A DNA stretch of 64,000 bases, from positions 1 through 64,000 of the forward strand of contig NZ_JABVEB010000003.1 of assembly GCF_014323665.1 (NCBI RefSeq), given 5' to 3'. The position numbers and the translations under genes were made by a program. A model generated the notes under the pieces. That model was not told the DNA's origin and searched no databases. It saw only the letters and a program-made list of their open reading frames with translations. This document shows, piece after piece, positions 37,886-48,807 of this stretch (position 1 is the first letter of the stretch; every line of letters begins with the position of its first letter). The stretch comes from Actinomadura sp. HBU206391 (lineage in GTDB: Bacteria > Actinomycetota > Actinomycetes > Streptosporangiales > Streptosporangiaceae).

Positions 37886-39751
37886 TCACCGAGGTTCCCG
37901 GGAGTCTGGTTCCCGTGGGTCTGGTTCCCGTCGGTCCGGTGGCTGCGTCGCCCAGTCCAGCAGGCCGAGGAAGGACCGGTTGAGCACGGCGGTGTCGGTG
38001 GCGCGGAGCGGATGGTGGCCGAGGAGCAGCGCCTGCCCGTACAGGGCCTGCACGGCGAGCTCTATCAGGCCGTCCTCGCGCAGCGCGGTGACCCTCCGGG
38101 CCAGCGGATTGCGGTGGTTGAGCACCAGCTGGGGCCGGTCGGACTCCACCGCCTGCTCCAGCGCGCCGAGCACGTCCGACCACAGGTCGTCGGCGAGATC
38201 CTTGGCCTGCCGCAGCTCTTCCTGGTGCTGGGCGGCCCTGCTGGTCAGATAGAGCGCGGGCAGCGACGCCGGATCGAAGTCTCGCACGATGACCTCGCAC
38301 CCGAGCCGGTCGACGGCCCGCCGGGCGGCGGCGAGGAACGGCCGCAGGCCCAGCTCGGCCTGCGGGTCGAGCGCGCCGAAGTGCGTGGTCAGCTCCGCGG
38401 GGTCGAGCCGGCGCAGATGCGCCTCCGGGTCGATGTCGCGCAGCCGCTCGATGATCTCGATGTCGTAGACGTAACCGCCGTTGACCAGCCCGACGCCCTG
38501 CGCACCCGAGACCGCGGAGAGCCTGCGGAACTCGTCCACCTCCGCGGTATAGCGTCCGTCGGGATGGCGCCTGCGGAACTCGGCGAGCGTCATCGGCCCC
38601 GCCGAGGTCTCGAACTCCAGCCACCGGTCGACGATGCGCAGCAGATCGTCGTCGTGCACCGCCATCGCCTTCACGCCCAGGCTGTGCAGCCCGAGGAAGG
38701 CGCGAAGTCGCGCCGGATCGGTCTCGGCGAGCCGCACGAGCCACTCGCGCAGGCGCTCACCGAGCGCCTGCCTGGTCGCGTCGAGCAGTTCGTCGTCGTA
38801 CAACGCCTCACGGCCGGCCGTCGGCCGGAGTTCGCCGGCGTCGACGACGCAGCGCACGAAGAACGCCCACTCGGGCAGCAGGCCCTCGACCTTCTCGGCC
38901 AGCAGCATCCGGCGCAGATACACCCGATGCGCGCCGCGGCTGGTGGGCGCCACGGTCTGCGGCAGCACGAACGCCACGCCGGTGAGCCCCGCCTCGGGGA
39001 CCTCCAGGTCGATCACGTCGAACGGCGTGAAGCCGTACAGCTCGCGGCAGTACGCCTCCATCGCGCTCCGCCTGCGGCCGGGATCGCGGTGCGGCACCAG
39101 CCAGGGCGGCCCGTCTCCGGTGATCTGCCGGCCGTCGACGGTCACGGGCACCGGGAGCAGCGAGCCGTACAGATCGGCGAGCTGTCCGGCCATCGCCGGG
39201 CTCACCCAGTCGGCGGCTCCGGGGCGCGGGCGAATCGTGACGGTCGTACCGGGCTCGTCGCGACCGGCGGGAGCCGCGGGTGCTGCGGGCCCGGCGGTCT
39301 CGACAGGTTCAGTGCCTTCTGCGGGTTCGGCCGATTCGACCCGGTAGCGGCCGTCGGCGAACCCGGTCCAGCGGACCGCCGCGCCGCCACGGGCCGACCG
39401 GGTCACGACCTCGATCTCGTCGGCGACCAGGAACGCCGACAGCAGCCCGATGCCGAACTGACCGAGGAAGTCATGGCGGGCGAAGCCGAGCTCGTCGCGT
39501 TTGGAGGAGCGGCCGATCGTGGCGAGCAGCCGGTGGACCTCGTCCTCGGTGAGACCGATGCCGTCGTCGTGGATCCGCAGTGCGCCGCCGGCGGTCTCGA
39601 TGGTGATCCGCCCGGGGCCCTCGCCGCGGGCCGTGATGGCGTCGACGGCGTTCTGCAGCAGTTCGCGGAGATAGACCCGGGGACTCGAGTAGAGATGCCT
39701 GCTGAGGAGGTCGACCACGCCACGGAGGTCGACTTGAAAGGCCTGCTCCAC
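37886..39751 (-). CDS. HSP90-family protein (HtpG-like)
   Basis: 621 residues from GTG with GGAGG nine bases upstream; earlier in-frame sequence is shadow. The GHKL ATPase motifs are intact: ELLQNAVDAI with the Mg-binding Asn (about 33-42), DDGIGLT (about 67-73), and GQFGIGLLSAFLVAD. The middle domain contains the HSP90 segment VYLRRMLLAEKVEGLLPEW and RPTAGREALY. An unusual Pro/Ala/Glu linker interrupts the end of the N domain (about 130-160), and the C-terminus ends in degenerate EPDPREPD repeats. It heads an apparent two-gene operon with the TPR protein. It is probably a second, specialised HSP90 rather than the general HtpG. Confidence 0.92.
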   Translation of the reverse strand: MEQAFQVDLRGVVDLLSRHLYSSPRVYLRELLQNAVDAITARGEGPGRITIETAGGALRIHDDGIGLTEDEVHRLLATIGRSSKRDELGFARHDFLGQFGIGLLSAFLVADEIEVVTRSARGGAAVRWTGFADGRYRVESAEPAEGTEPVETAGPAAPAAPAGRDEPGTTVTIRPRPGAADWVSPAMAGQLADLYGSLLPVPVTVDGRQITGDGPPWLVPHRDPGRRRSAMEAYCRELYGFTPFDVIDLEVPEAGLTGVAFVLPQTVAPTSRGAHRVYLRRMLLAEKVEGLLPEWAFFVRCVVDAGELRPTAGREALYDDELLDATRQALGERLREWLVRLAETDPARLRAFLGLHSLGVKAMAVHDDDLLRIVDRWLEFETSAGPMTLAEFRRRHPDGRYTAEVDEFRRLSAVSGAQGVGLVNGGYVYDIEIIERLRDIDPEAHLRRLDPAELTTHFGALDPQAELGLRPFLAAARRAVDRLGCEVIVRDFDPASLPALYLTSRAAQHQEELRQAKDLADDLWSDVLGALEQAVESDRPQLVLNHRNPLARRVTALREDGLIELAVQALYGQALLLGHHPLRATDTAVLNRSFLGLLDWATQPPDRREPDPREPDSREPR

Positions 39752-39960
39752 CCTGATGGACCTCCTGGTCGGGCGACAACGCGAAGGAACACAGTATCGA
39801 GCATCGCCCGATCGGCCATCAGAATTCCGACATATGGGAAAGACCTCCGCCCTTCCGAAGGGCTCGGAAGGGCGGCGGCGGAGTCCCCGGTCTCGGGGCG
39901 ATCCGAAGGCGCTCGAACGCGCCTGGGACGACTCGTGGTCGGCTCGGTGCCGGCTTGAAG

Positions 39961-41136
<1,176 letters not shown>

Positions 41137-42360
41137 CTAGGCGGTTTCGTTGATCTTCTTCTGCAGGTTGACGTCCAGCGCGTTGAGGAACTCCTGCGTG
41201 GTGAGCCAGCCCTGGTCACTGCCGACCAGGAGCGCGAGGTCCTTGGTCATCTGACCGGCCTCGACGGTCTCGACACAGACCTGCTCGATCCGGTGGGCGA
41301 ACTCGGTGACCGCCGGGGTGTTGTCGAGCTTGCCCCGGTGCGCGAGGCCGCGCGTCCAGGCGAAGATCGACGCGATCGGGTTGGTCGACGTCGGCTTGCC
41401 CTGCTGGTGCTGGCGGAAGTGCCGGGTCACCGTGCCGTGCGCCGCCTCGGCCTCGACCGTCCTGCCGTCGGGGGTCATGAGCACCGAGGTCATCAGGCCG
41501 AGCGAGCCGAAGCCCTGGGCCACGATGTCGGACTGCACGTCACCGTCGTAGTTCTTGGTCGCCCACACGAACCCGCCGTCCCACTTGAGGGCCTGCGCGA
41601 CCATGTCGTCGATCAGCCGGTGCTCGTAGGTGATGCCGGAGGACTCGAAGTCGGCCTTGAACTCCGACTCGAAGATCTCCTCGAAGAGATCCTTGAACCG
41701 GCCGTCGTAGGCCTTGAGGATCGTGTTCTTCGTCGACATGTAGAGCGGGAAACGACGGTCCAGCGCGTAACGCATGGTCGCCCGGGCGAAGTCCCGGATC
41801 GAGTCGTCGTAGTTGTACATGCCCATCGCCACGCCGCCGCCGGGGAACTTGGCGACCTCGAACTCCATCGGCTCGGTGCCGTCGTCGGGGACGAACGAGA
41901 TCGTCAGCGTTCCCGGCCCGGGAACGACGAAGTCGGTCGCACGGTACTGGTCGCCGTGGGCGTGCCGGCCGATGATGATCGGCTTGGTCCAGCCCGGCAC
42001 CAGGCGCGGGATGTTCGAGACGACGATCGGCTCACGGAACACGACACCGCCGAGGATGTTGCGGATCGTTCCGTTCGGGGAGCGCCACATCTTCTTGAGG
42101 CCGAACTCCTCAACCCGGGCCTCGTCGGGGGTGATCGTGGCGCACTTCACACCGACGCCGTACTCCTTGATGGCGTTGGCGGCGTCGATCGTGACCTGGT
42201 CGTCCGTGGCGTCACGGTGCTCCATTCCCAGGTCGTAGTACTTCAGGTCCACATCGAGGTAGGGCAGGATCAACTGGTCCTTGATGAACTGCCAGATGAT
42301 CCGCGTCATTTCGTCGCCGTCGAGTTCGACGACGGGGCCCGCTACTTTGATCTTGGGCAT
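41137..42360 (-). CDS. icd: NADP-dependent isocitrate dehydrogenase
   Basis: 407 residues from ATG with AGGAAAGGGA upstream; 44 further in-frame codons are not conserved. It oxidatively decarboxylates isocitrate to 2-oxoglutarate. Dimeric eukaryote-like type: [18 protein letters not shown] opening, [16 protein letters not shown] substrate loop, [17 protein letters not shown] metal site and [17 protein letters not shown] with the NADP specificity region. A separate transcript from mdh is suggested by the hairpin at 41068. Confidence 0.96.
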   Translation of the reverse strand: MPKIKVAGPVVELDGDEMTRIIWQFIKDQLILPYLDVDLKYYDLGMEHRDATDDQVTIDAANAIKEYGVGVKCATITPDEARVEEFGLKKMWRSPNGTIRNILGGVVFREPIVVSNIPRLVPGWTKPIIIGRHAHGDQYRATDFVVPGPGTLTISFVPDDGTEPMEFEVAKFPGGGVAMGMYNYDDSIRDFARATMRYALDRRFPLYMSTKNTILKAYDGRFKDLFEEIFESEFKADFESSGITYEHRLIDDMVAQALKWDGGFVWATKNYDGDVQSDIVAQGFGSLGLMTSVLMTPDGRTVEAEAAHGTVTRHFRQHQQGKPTSTNPIASIFAWTRGLAHRGKLDNTPAVTEFAHRIEQVCVETVEAGQMTKDLALLVGSDQGWLTTQEFLNALDVNLQKKINETA

Positions 42361-42448
42361 GCTGTTGCTGTCCCTTTCCTGCCCATGGGCGCGCTCGCTC
42401 GTCGGCTCGCTCCACACCGGCAAGCAGTCCTTCGTAAGGCTCAATGCG

Positions 42449-42480
42449 AGGTTATCCGAGCCTAAGAAAAGGTCTAGACC
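42449..42480 (-). promoter_or_regulatory. Possible icd promoter and palindrome
   Basis: On the minus strand TAGACC (42471-42476) and TAACCT (42449-42454) are 16 bases apart, about 90 bases before the icd start. GGTCTAGACC (42471-42480) is a perfect 10-base palindrome over the -35. The match is modest. Confidence 0.35.
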
Positions 42481-42523
42481 TGGGCCTGCCACAGCGCCCG
42501 GTGGCCCGGGCCGGATCCGTTGT

Positions 42524-42841
42524 TCACCTGGGCGGCGGCACGACGTATGCGGTCACCGCGATACCGATCGCGAAGACCACCAGGATCAGCACATCGGTCC
42601 ACCGTTTGCGCGTCGCCAGCAGCCCCACCTGGCTCTCCGGCAGCACCAGCCGCGCCAGCGCGCCGAGGAGCACCGCGGCGGCGACCAGCACCGACCCGCG
42701 CTTGGGATGCCTCATCGCCACCAGCGCCAGCCCGGCGAAGGCCCCGGAGAGCACGAACAGATACGGCAACTGGCCGAGCCAGCGCGGCGCCCCGCCGCGG
42801 GCCCGGGGTCCCGTGCGCCGCTGCCGGCGGATCTGTGCCAC
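42524..42841 (-). CDS. DUF3017 small membrane protein
   Basis: 105 residues from GTG, five bases after GGAG. A basic N-terminus ([13 protein letters not shown]) is followed by three membrane helices: [39 protein letters not shown] and [19 protein letters not shown]. This is the usual DUF3017 form in actinobacteria, where it often lies near folD and mdh. Its function is unknown. Confidence 0.85.
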   Translation of the reverse strand: MAQIRRQRRTGPRARGGAPRWLGQLPYLFVLSGAFAGLALVAMRHPKRGSVLVAAAVLLGALARLVLPESQVGLLATRKRWTDVLILVVFAIGIAVTAYVVPPPR

Positions 42842-42940
42842 TACCGCTCCGTCCTCACGCTCTCGGTCACCACGGTCGCCCTCACCACGGTCTCGCCCTC
42901 ACTTCGTCGCCGGTCGCCGGACATGACAGATCATGGCGGA

Positions 42941-44092
42941 TCATGCCCGGGTCCGCTCGCTGATGGGGAGCCACCTCATGTCACGGTCGCCAATGTATTC
43001 GCTGTCCGGGCGGATGAGCCGGTTGTCGGCATGCTGCTCGATGACGTGCGCCGTCCAGCCCGCCATCCGGCTGACCGAGAAGACGGCCGTGAACAGGTCC
43101 ACGGGGATGCCGAGGTAGCGGTAGACGCTCGCCGCGTAGAAGTCGACGTTCGGGCGGAGGCCCTTCTCCGCGAAGACGATCTCTTCCATCCGCTGGGACA
43201 TCCGGAACCAGGTGTCGTCCCCGGTGGTCTCGGCGAGCTCGGCCGACAGCCGCCGCAGATGCGACGCACGTGGGTCCTCGGACTTATAGACCCGGTGCCC
43301 GAAGCCCATGATTTTCTCGCCGGCGGCGAGCTTCTCCCGCACGGCGCCGTCCACGTCCGCCACCCCGCCGATGGCCTGGAACGTGCGCATGACCTGCTCG
43401 TTGGCGCCGCCGTGCAGTGGGCCCTTGAGCGTGCCGATGGCGGCGCAGATCGCGGAGTGCATGTCGGAGAGGGTGGCCGCGCACACGCGGGCCGCGAACG
43501 TCGAGGCGTTCATGGTGTGGTCGGCGTGCAGCACAAGGCACTCGTCGAGGATGTCGGCGGCGCGGGGTGCGGGCCGCCTCCCGGTGATCTGCAGCAGGAA
43601 GTTCCCGGCGATGCCGAGCGAGAGATCGGGGTCCGGGGCGGTGACACCGCGCCGGGCCGCATGGTAGCGGGCCACGAGCACCGGCTGCTGGGCCGTGAGC
43701 CGGGCGGCCTTGCGCAGATTGGCGCCCGGCTCGTTAGAGTCCTTGTCCGGATCCTCCGCGGAGGCCAGCGAGACATAGCTGCGCAGCGCCTCCATCGGTG
43801 CCTGGACCCGCGCGATCGCGTCGATGTTCCGCTCCACCAGCGGGGTCGGCACCCGGCCCGTGGCCAGCTCACCGGTCAGGCCGGCGAGCTCCCCGCGCGT
43901 GGGCAGCGTTCCGCGCTGGAGCAGGTGCACGCACTCGGCGAAGGTGATCTTGCCGGCGAGGTCGTGGATGTCGTAGCCGCGGTAGAACAGTCTGCCGACC
44001 TGTCCGTCGATGTCGCTCAGCGCCGTCGACGCGGCCACGACGTCGGCCAGGCCCTTGGCAGGTGCCAGGCCCTCGGAAGGTGTAGGGGCCAT
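42941..44092 (-). CDS. Citrate synthase (citrate synthase 2 type)
   Basis: 383 residues from ATG with GGAGGG eight bases upstream. It condenses acetyl-CoA with oxaloacetate, or possibly propionyl-CoA. The catalytic triad is visible: His in LHADHTMNAS, His in GFGHRVYK and Asp in RPNVDFYAA. The short Gram-positive type lacks the NADH-binding N-terminal domain of E. coli GltA. With icd, mdh and sucCD in the same window it completes much of a TCA cycle. Methylcitrate activity cannot be excluded. Confidence 0.93.
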   Translation of the reverse strand: MAPTPSEGLAPAKGLADVVAASTALSDIDGQVGRLFYRGYDIHDLAGKITFAECVHLLQRGTLPTRGELAGLTGELATGRVPTPLVERNIDAIARVQAPMEALRSYVSLASAEDPDKDSNEPGANLRKAARLTAQQPVLVARYHAARRGVTAPDPDLSLGIAGNFLLQITGRRPAPRAADILDECLVLHADHTMNASTFAARVCAATLSDMHSAICAAIGTLKGPLHGGANEQVMRTFQAIGGVADVDGAVREKLAAGEKIMGFGHRVYKSEDPRASHLRRLSAELAETTGDDTWFRMSQRMEEIVFAEKGLRPNVDFYAASVYRYLGIPVDLFTAVFSVSRMAGWTAHVIEQHADNRLIRPDSEYIGDRDMRWLPISERTRA

Positions 44093-44208
44093 GCGCGTTC
44101 CCTCCCGCTGACCTTCCCGCTGACAACGAACAAGTCTAGTGGGATGCCGGCTCAACGCCCGAAATGCCCTGTGTCCTCGGGCCTACCCACCAGTAGGAGG
44201 GTGTGACC

Positions 44209-44247
44209 ATGACTCCTCCGGGTAACCAGGCAGACAGGGGTCGCTAA
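44209..44247 (+). CDS. Possible 12-residue leader peptide before the FHA gene
   Basis: An ATG eight bases after GGAGG (44196-44200) opens MTPPGNQADRGR and stops at TAA, 18 bases before the FHA gene start. The ribosome site is as good as those of real genes. It could be a translated leader or simply part of the 5' region. Confidence 0.3.
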   Translation: MTPPGNQADRGR

Positions 44248-44265
44248 CTAGCTGGGAGGAGTGCC

Positions 44266-44979
44266 GTGGAGGGGCCGTTCATACGGATCGAGGACAGCGG
44301 CATGGTGGTTGCGTTGCGCCCCGACGTCACGACGGTCGGTCGTGGCCGTGGGGTCGACGTACGTCTCGACGACCCGAGTGTGTCCCGCTTTCACGCCGAG
44401 ATCATTCGGCGCGGCCCGTACGTGTACGTCGTCGACATGGGACTGTCGCGCAACGGGACTCGGGTGAACGGACGCCCGATCGCCCGGCGCGTCCTTGAGG
44501 ACGGCGACGTCGTGAGTTTCGGCACAGCGCGGTGCCGGATGGGTGGCATCCCACGTGAGGAGGTCGATCCCGACGTCGAGCTGCGGCGCGCCGTCGCGCC
44601 CGAGCTGACCCGGCGCGAGGTCGACGTGCTCACGTCGCTGTGCCGCCCTGCCCTGTCCGACGAGGCGTTCGTCGCCCCGGCGACGGCCCGTGAAATCGCC
44701 GGCGACCTCGTGGTCACCGAGGCGGCGGTGAAGCAGCATCTGCTCCGGCTCTATCAGAAGTTCCGCATCCCCGAAGGGGTCAACCGGCGTACCCGGCTGG
44801 CCAACGAAGTGATCGCGATGGGGCTCGTACGGCCGCTGCCGCCCGTGCACGTTCCCCAGCAGACCAGAGGTCCAGTGGACGGCCGCCCGACCGGCGAGGT
44901 GCGCCGGCCCGGGGCCCCGCCGGGCCACGGCGCGCCGGTCGCCCGGCCGGCGACCGAAGCCGGCCGCAGGGCCAGCTGA
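44266..44979 (+). CDS. FHA-domain protein with a C-terminal HTH-like region
   Basis: 237 residues from GTG with GGAGGAG upstream. The FHA domain (about 5-90) has TVGRGRGVDVRLDDPSVSRFH and LSRNGTRVNGRPI, the Gly-Arg, Ser-x-x-His and Asn residues that bind phosphothreonine. A second region (about 105-185; LTRREVDVLTSLC, VVTEAAVKQHLLRLYQKF) looks like a LuxR-type helix-turn-helix. A Pro/Gly-rich tail follows. It probably reads out Ser/Thr kinase signalling at a promoter. It diverges from the citrate synthase gene. Confidence 0.85.
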   Translation: MEGPFIRIEDSGMVVALRPDVTTVGRGRGVDVRLDDPSVSRFHAEIIRRGPYVYVVDMGLSRNGTRVNGRPIARRVLEDGDVVSFGTARCRMGGIPREEVDPDVELRRAVAPELTRREVDVLTSLCRPALSDEAFVAPATAREIAGDLVVTEAAVKQHLLRLYQKFRIPEGVNRRTRLANEVIAMGLVRPLPPVHVPQQTRGPVDGRPTGEVRRPGAPPGHGAPVARPATEAGRRAS

Positions 44980-45024
44980 CCGACCGAGGCTTCCGCCCGC
45001 TGACGGCCCGGTGAACAGGGGCCG

Positions 45025-45876
45025 TCAGAGGGCGGAGGCCTCGGCGCTCTCGACGACGTTCGCCAGCAGCATCGCGCGGGTCATCGGGCCGACCCCACCC
45101 GGCATGGGGGCGATCCACCCGGCGACCTCGTGGACCGCCGGAGCGACGTCTCCGACCAGCCCGGCGTCGGTCCGGGTGATCCCGACGTCCAGCACGGCGG
45201 CGCCCGGCTTGACCATGCCGGCCGTCAGCAATCCGGGAACGCCCGCGGCGGCCACCACGATGTCGGCGTTCCTGGTGTGCGCGGCCAGATCCTTGGTACC
45301 GGTGTGGCAGAGGGTCACGGTGGCGTTCTCGGACCTGCGGGTGAGCAACAGCCCGAGCGGCCGGCCGACCGTCACGCCCCGGCCGATGACCGTCACCTCG
45401 GCGCCGCGCAACGGCACGTCGTGGCGGCCGAGCAGTTCGACGATGCCGTGCGGCGTGCACGGCAGCGGCCCTTCCTTCATCAGGACCAGCCGGCCGAGAT
45501 TGGTCGGGTGCAGCCCGTCGGCGTCCTTGTCCGGGTCCATCCGCTCGAGCACCGCCTGCTCGTCGATGCCCGTGGGAAGCGGCAACTGCACGATGTATCC
45601 GGTGCAGGCGGGGTCGGCGTTGAGTTCGTCGACCGCGGCCTCGACCTCTTCCTGAGTCGCGCTCTCGGGCAGGTCGCGTCGGATCGACTCGATGCCGACC
45701 TCGGCGCAGTCTCGGTGCTTACCGCGGACGTAGGCGTGGCTGCCCGGGTCGTCGCCGACCAGGATCGTGCCGAGGCCGGGCACGATGCCGCGCTCACGCA
45801 GCGCCGCCACCCGCCGCTTCAGGTCGGTTCGGATCGCCGCCGCGGTGGCCTTGCCGTCAAGGATCTGTGCAGTCAC
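45025..45876 (-). CDS. folD: Bifunctional methylenetetrahydrofolate dehydrogenase / cyclohydrolase
   Basis: 283 residues. It interconverts methylene-, methenyl- and formyl-tetrahydrofolate with NADP. Conserved active-site Tyr and Lys in [12 protein letters not shown] (about 48-59), QLPLPTGID and the C-terminal signature [15 protein letters not shown] are present. The cofactor region has [15 protein letters not shown]; the usual S-x-x-V-G-x-P is seen as G-V-T-V-G-R-P. It supplies formyl donors used by PurN and PurH nearby. Confidence 0.96.
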   Translation of the reverse strand: MTAQILDGKATAAAIRTDLKRRVAALRERGIVPGLGTILVGDDPGSHAYVRGKHRDCAEVGIESIRRDLPESATQEEVEAAVDELNADPACTGYIVQLPLPTGIDEQAVLERMDPDKDADGLHPTNLGRLVLMKEGPLPCTPHGIVELLGRHDVPLRGAEVTVIGRGVTVGRPLGLLLTRRSENATVTLCHTGTKDLAAHTRNADIVVAAAGVPGLLTAGMVKPGAAVLDVGITRTDAGLVGDVAPAVHEVAGWIAPMPGGVGPMTRAMLLANVVESAEASAL

Positions 45877-45907
45877 AGCGACATTCTCTCAGGTACGACC
45901 CGAGTGA

Positions 45908-46888
45908 TCACAGCGGCAGTGCCCACCCGGGCCGGGACCGCTGGACCCATCTCAGGTCACCGCGCAGCAGGTGCTCGCGAGCGATCTCGAAGTCTCCGTT
46001 GGGCAGCATGCCGTCGAACCGGCGGCCGATGACGCGGTCGGGCAGGAAGGCGGCTACGGGCCCGCTCGGCCCGGGCGGCCCCGGCGGTGGAACCGGCACG
46101 GGCGCGGAGACCCGCCCAGGCACCGGAGGCGGCCCGGGCATCGGAGGGCCGGACACCGGAGGCGGGCCGGACACCGGAGGGCCGGGCATCGTGGGCGGCC
46201 CGCCCGGCCGGTGGAACGCCGAGTAGCGCACCGGGACGCCCCAGCCGGGCGGGGCCTCGTCGGTGCCCAGGATCACCCAGTGGTCGAGCCGCACGTGCGC
46301 CGACAGGTCGGGCACCGCCCCGGTATGGCAGTCGATCGCCGGAAGCGCCGAGACCTCGGGGCGCTGTGGCGTATACCACATGAGCAGCGGATTCGCCGCC
46401 CGCGCCGCACGGTTGTCGAAGCAGCACAGCGCGATGGCGTGGCCCGGGTACATGGCCGCGTAGAAGTCGAACAGCGGCCGGTTGGGCGCGATCCTCCGGT
46501 GCTCTGGGACGCTCTGGAGCGCCTCGGGGATCAGGGCCGCGTTCGTGGCCAGCACCACCGTGTAGATGTCGTGGTCGAAGATCTGCACAGGCGGGGGCCC
46601 GCCCGCCGGCGGCCCCCCGTAGCCGGGTCCGGCCGGCGCGGCGAGCGGCGGGTTCACGGCGTCGACCATGTCGCGCAGAACGCGCGGGCACTCACTCGTG
46701 TCGATGAAGTTGCGCCGCGTCATGCCGATCGCGGGCAGATGCAGCAGCATCGCGTTGGGGCCGGAGGCCAGGTTGGCCGCCGTGTTCTGGTAGCCCAGCA
46801 CATGGACGAGGCCGTGCTCGGGATGCTCACGCCGCCCGTGGTAGAGGATCGTGCCGGAGAACCGGGCAGGCGCCGCCGCAACGCACAT
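45908..46888 (-). CDS. Conserved protein of unknown function with Cys at position 2
   Basis: 326 residues from ATG with GAGAGG five bases upstream. The opening MCVAAAPARFSGTILYHG places Cys directly after Met, as in N-terminal nucleophile enzymes. Conserved-looking blocks follow: GLVHVLGYQNTAANL, GPNAMLLHLPAIG, IFDHDIYTVVLA, FDFYAAMYPGHAIALCCFDN and PAIDCHTG. A Pro/Gly-rich stretch near residues 228-270 repeats SGPPPV/PGPPPV units and separates a short C-terminal piece. No transmembrane segment or signal peptide is seen. I do not recognise the family's function. It lies 31 bases upstream of folD in the same direction. Confidence 0.75.
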   Translation of the reverse strand: MCVAAAPARFSGTILYHGRREHPEHGLVHVLGYQNTAANLASGPNAMLLHLPAIGMTRRNFIDTSECPRVLRDMVDAVNPPLAAPAGPGYGGPPAGGPPPVQIFDHDIYTVVLATNAALIPEALQSVPEHRRIAPNRPLFDFYAAMYPGHAIALCCFDNRAARAANPLLMWYTPQRPEVSALPAIDCHTGAVPDLSAHVRLDHWVILGTDEAPPGWGVPVRYSAFHRPGGPPTMPGPPVSGPPPVSGPPMPGPPPVPGRVSAPVPVPPPGPPGPSGPVAAFLPDRVIGRRFDGMLPNGDFEIAREHLLRGDLRWVQRSRPGWALPL

Positions 46889-46942
46889 CGTGACCTCTCC
46901 TCGCCGCCCGCCCTTCGACGGCGAACGGCCCGCTCGGGTTCC

Positions 46943-47104
46943 TCAGTCGGCGTCCTGCCGCCAGGCGATCAGTCGGTCGGTCAACTGCCAGCCGGCGTAG
47001 CCGGCGAGGAGGGCGCCCAGCACGGCGAGCACCGGCCCCGCCAGCGGACCCACGCGCGATGTGGACGTCACCGTCCACAGGACAAAGCTCACCAGGATGT
47101 CCAC
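46943..47104 (-). CDS. Small two-helix membrane protein
   Basis: 53 residues from GTG, five bases after CAGGAG; longer readings have no ribosome site. Two hydrophobic stretches, MDILVSFVLWTV and GPLAGPVLAVLGALLAGYAG, precede the basic ending DRLIAWRQDAD. The function is unknown. It lies between purH and the Cys2 protein gene, all in one direction. Confidence 0.6.
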   Translation of the reverse strand: MDILVSFVLWTVTSTSRVGPLAGPVLAVLGALLAGYAGWQLTDRLIAWRQDAD

Positions 47105-47232
47105 GACTGCTCCTGAGGGGTCGGGGGCGTGCCGGCAGAGGTGGCGGATCGAGCACGCGATTCCCGCCGAGGCTACAACACCGGGCGGGCCGAGCACCCG
47201 TCATCGGGCGGGAGCTCGGGCCCGCCGGCCGG

Positions 47233-48807
47233 TCAGTGGAAGAAGTGCCGGGCTCCGGTGAAGTAAAGGGTGACCCCGGCCTTGTTCGCCGCCTCGATGA
47301 CCTCGTCGTCGCGCACCGAACCGCCGGGCTCCACGATCGCCCGGACGCCCGCGTCCGTGAGCACCTCGAGGCCGTCGGGGAACGGGAAGAAGGCGTCGGA
47401 GGCGCCGACCGAGGCGGCCGCGCGGTCGCCCGCGCGCGATACGGCGAGCCGCGCGGAGTCGACCCGGTTGACCTGGCCCATTCCGACGCCGACGGTCGCC
47501 CCATCGGCCGCCAGCAGGATCGCGTTGGACTTCACCGAGCGGCAGGACTTCCAGGCGAACGCCAGATCGCGCAACGTGGCCTCGTCCGCGGCGGCGCCCG
47601 CCCTGAGCTCCCAGGTCGACGGGTCGTCGCCCGGGGCGTCGACCCGGTCGACGGTCTGGGTGAGCACGCCGCCGTCGATCCGCCGGAACTCGCCCGGGTC
47701 GCCGGGGCCATCGGGGCAGCGCAGCAGACGGATGTTCTTCTTGCGGGTGAGGATCTCGACGGCCTCGTCGGCGAAGCCGGGAGCGACGATGACCTCGGTG
47801 AAGATCTCCGCCACCTGACGGGCCATCTCGGCCGAGACCTCGCGGTTGGTGGCGATCACGCCGCCGAACGCCGAGAGCGGGTCGCAGGCGTGCGCCTTGC
47901 GGTGCGCCTCGGCGATGTCGCCGCCCACCGCGATGCCGCACGGGTTGGCGTGCTTGATGATCGCGACGCACGGTTCGGCGTGGTCGTAGGCCGACCGGCG
48001 GGCCGCGTCCGCGTCGACGTAGTTGTTGTAGGACATCTCCTTGCCGTGCAGCTGCTCCGCCGCCGCCAGGCCGCTGCCGCCGCCCGTGTAGAGCGCCGCC
48101 CGCTGGTGCGGGTTCTCGCCGTACCGCAGCACCGCCGCGCGCTCCCAGGTCGCCCCGAGGAAGTCCGGCCAGCCGGAGTCGTCCGCCGGGGCGTGGACGT
48201 TCGCGAACCATGAGGCCACCGCCACGTCGTACGCGGCGGTGTGCGCGAACGCCCGGGCGGCCAGCCGGCGGCGCTGATCGAGGGTGAAGCCGCCCGAGCG
48301 GACCGCGTCGAGCACCGCGCCGTACGACGCCGGATCGACGACGACCGCGACGGAGGCATGGTTCTTGGCGGCCGCCCGCACCATGGACGGGCCGCCGATG
48401 TCGATCTGCTCGACGCATTCGTCCGGTTCGGCGCCCGACGCTACGGTCGCGGTGAACGGGTAGAGGTTGACGACGGCCAGATCGAACGGCTCGACGTCGA
48501 GATCCTCCAGCTGCTGCAGGTGGTCGTCCTTGCGCCGGTCGGCGAGCAGGCCGGCGTGCACCTTGGGGTGCAGGGTCTTGACCCGGCCGTCCAGGCACTC
48601 GGGGAAGCCCGTGAGCTTCTCCACCCTCATCACCGGCACCCCGGCATCCGCGATGCGGGCGGCGGTCGATCCGGTGGAAACGATCTCGACACCGGCCTGG
48701 TGCAGGCCCTTGGCGAGCTCCTCGAGGCCGCTCTTGTCGTAGACGCTGATCAACGCGCGCCTGATCGGGGTCGTCCCCACCGGCTCATTCCTCTCGACGC
48801 GACTCAC
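47233..48807 (-). CDS. purH: AICAR transformylase / IMP cyclohydrolase
   Basis: About 524 residues from GTG 48807 (GGGGAG eight bases upstream). A second GTG at 48780, after AGAGGA, is equally possible and would remove the overlap with purN. It performs the last two steps of IMP synthesis. The MGS-like cyclohydrolase part opens [18 protein letters not shown] and has STGSTA and [10 protein letters not shown]. The transformylase part has [16 protein letters not shown] (catalytic Lys-His) and the ending GARHFFH. It is downstream of purN, its pathway neighbour. Confidence 0.95.
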   Translation of the reverse strand: MSRVERNEPVGTTPIRRALISVYDKSGLEELAKGLHQAGVEIVSTGSTAARIADAGVPVMRVEKLTGFPECLDGRVKTLHPKVHAGLLADRRKDDHLQQLEDLDVEPFDLAVVNLYPFTATVASGAEPDECVEQIDIGGPSMVRAAAKNHASVAVVVDPASYGAVLDAVRSGGFTLDQRRRLAARAFAHTAAYDVAVASWFANVHAPADDSGWPDFLGATWERAAVLRYGENPHQRAALYTGGGSGLAAAEQLHGKEMSYNNYVDADAARRSAYDHAEPCVAIIKHANPCGIAVGGDIAEAHRKAHACDPLSAFGGVIATNREVSAEMARQVAEIFTEVIVAPGFADEAVEILTRKKNIRLLRCPDGPGDPGEFRRIDGGVLTQTVDRVDAPGDDPSTWELRAGAAADEATLRDLAFAWKSCRSVKSNAILLAADGATVGVGMGQVNRVDSARLAVSRAGDRAAASVGASDAFFPFPDGLEVLTDAGVRAIVEPGGSVRDDEVIEAANKAGVTLYFTGARHFFH

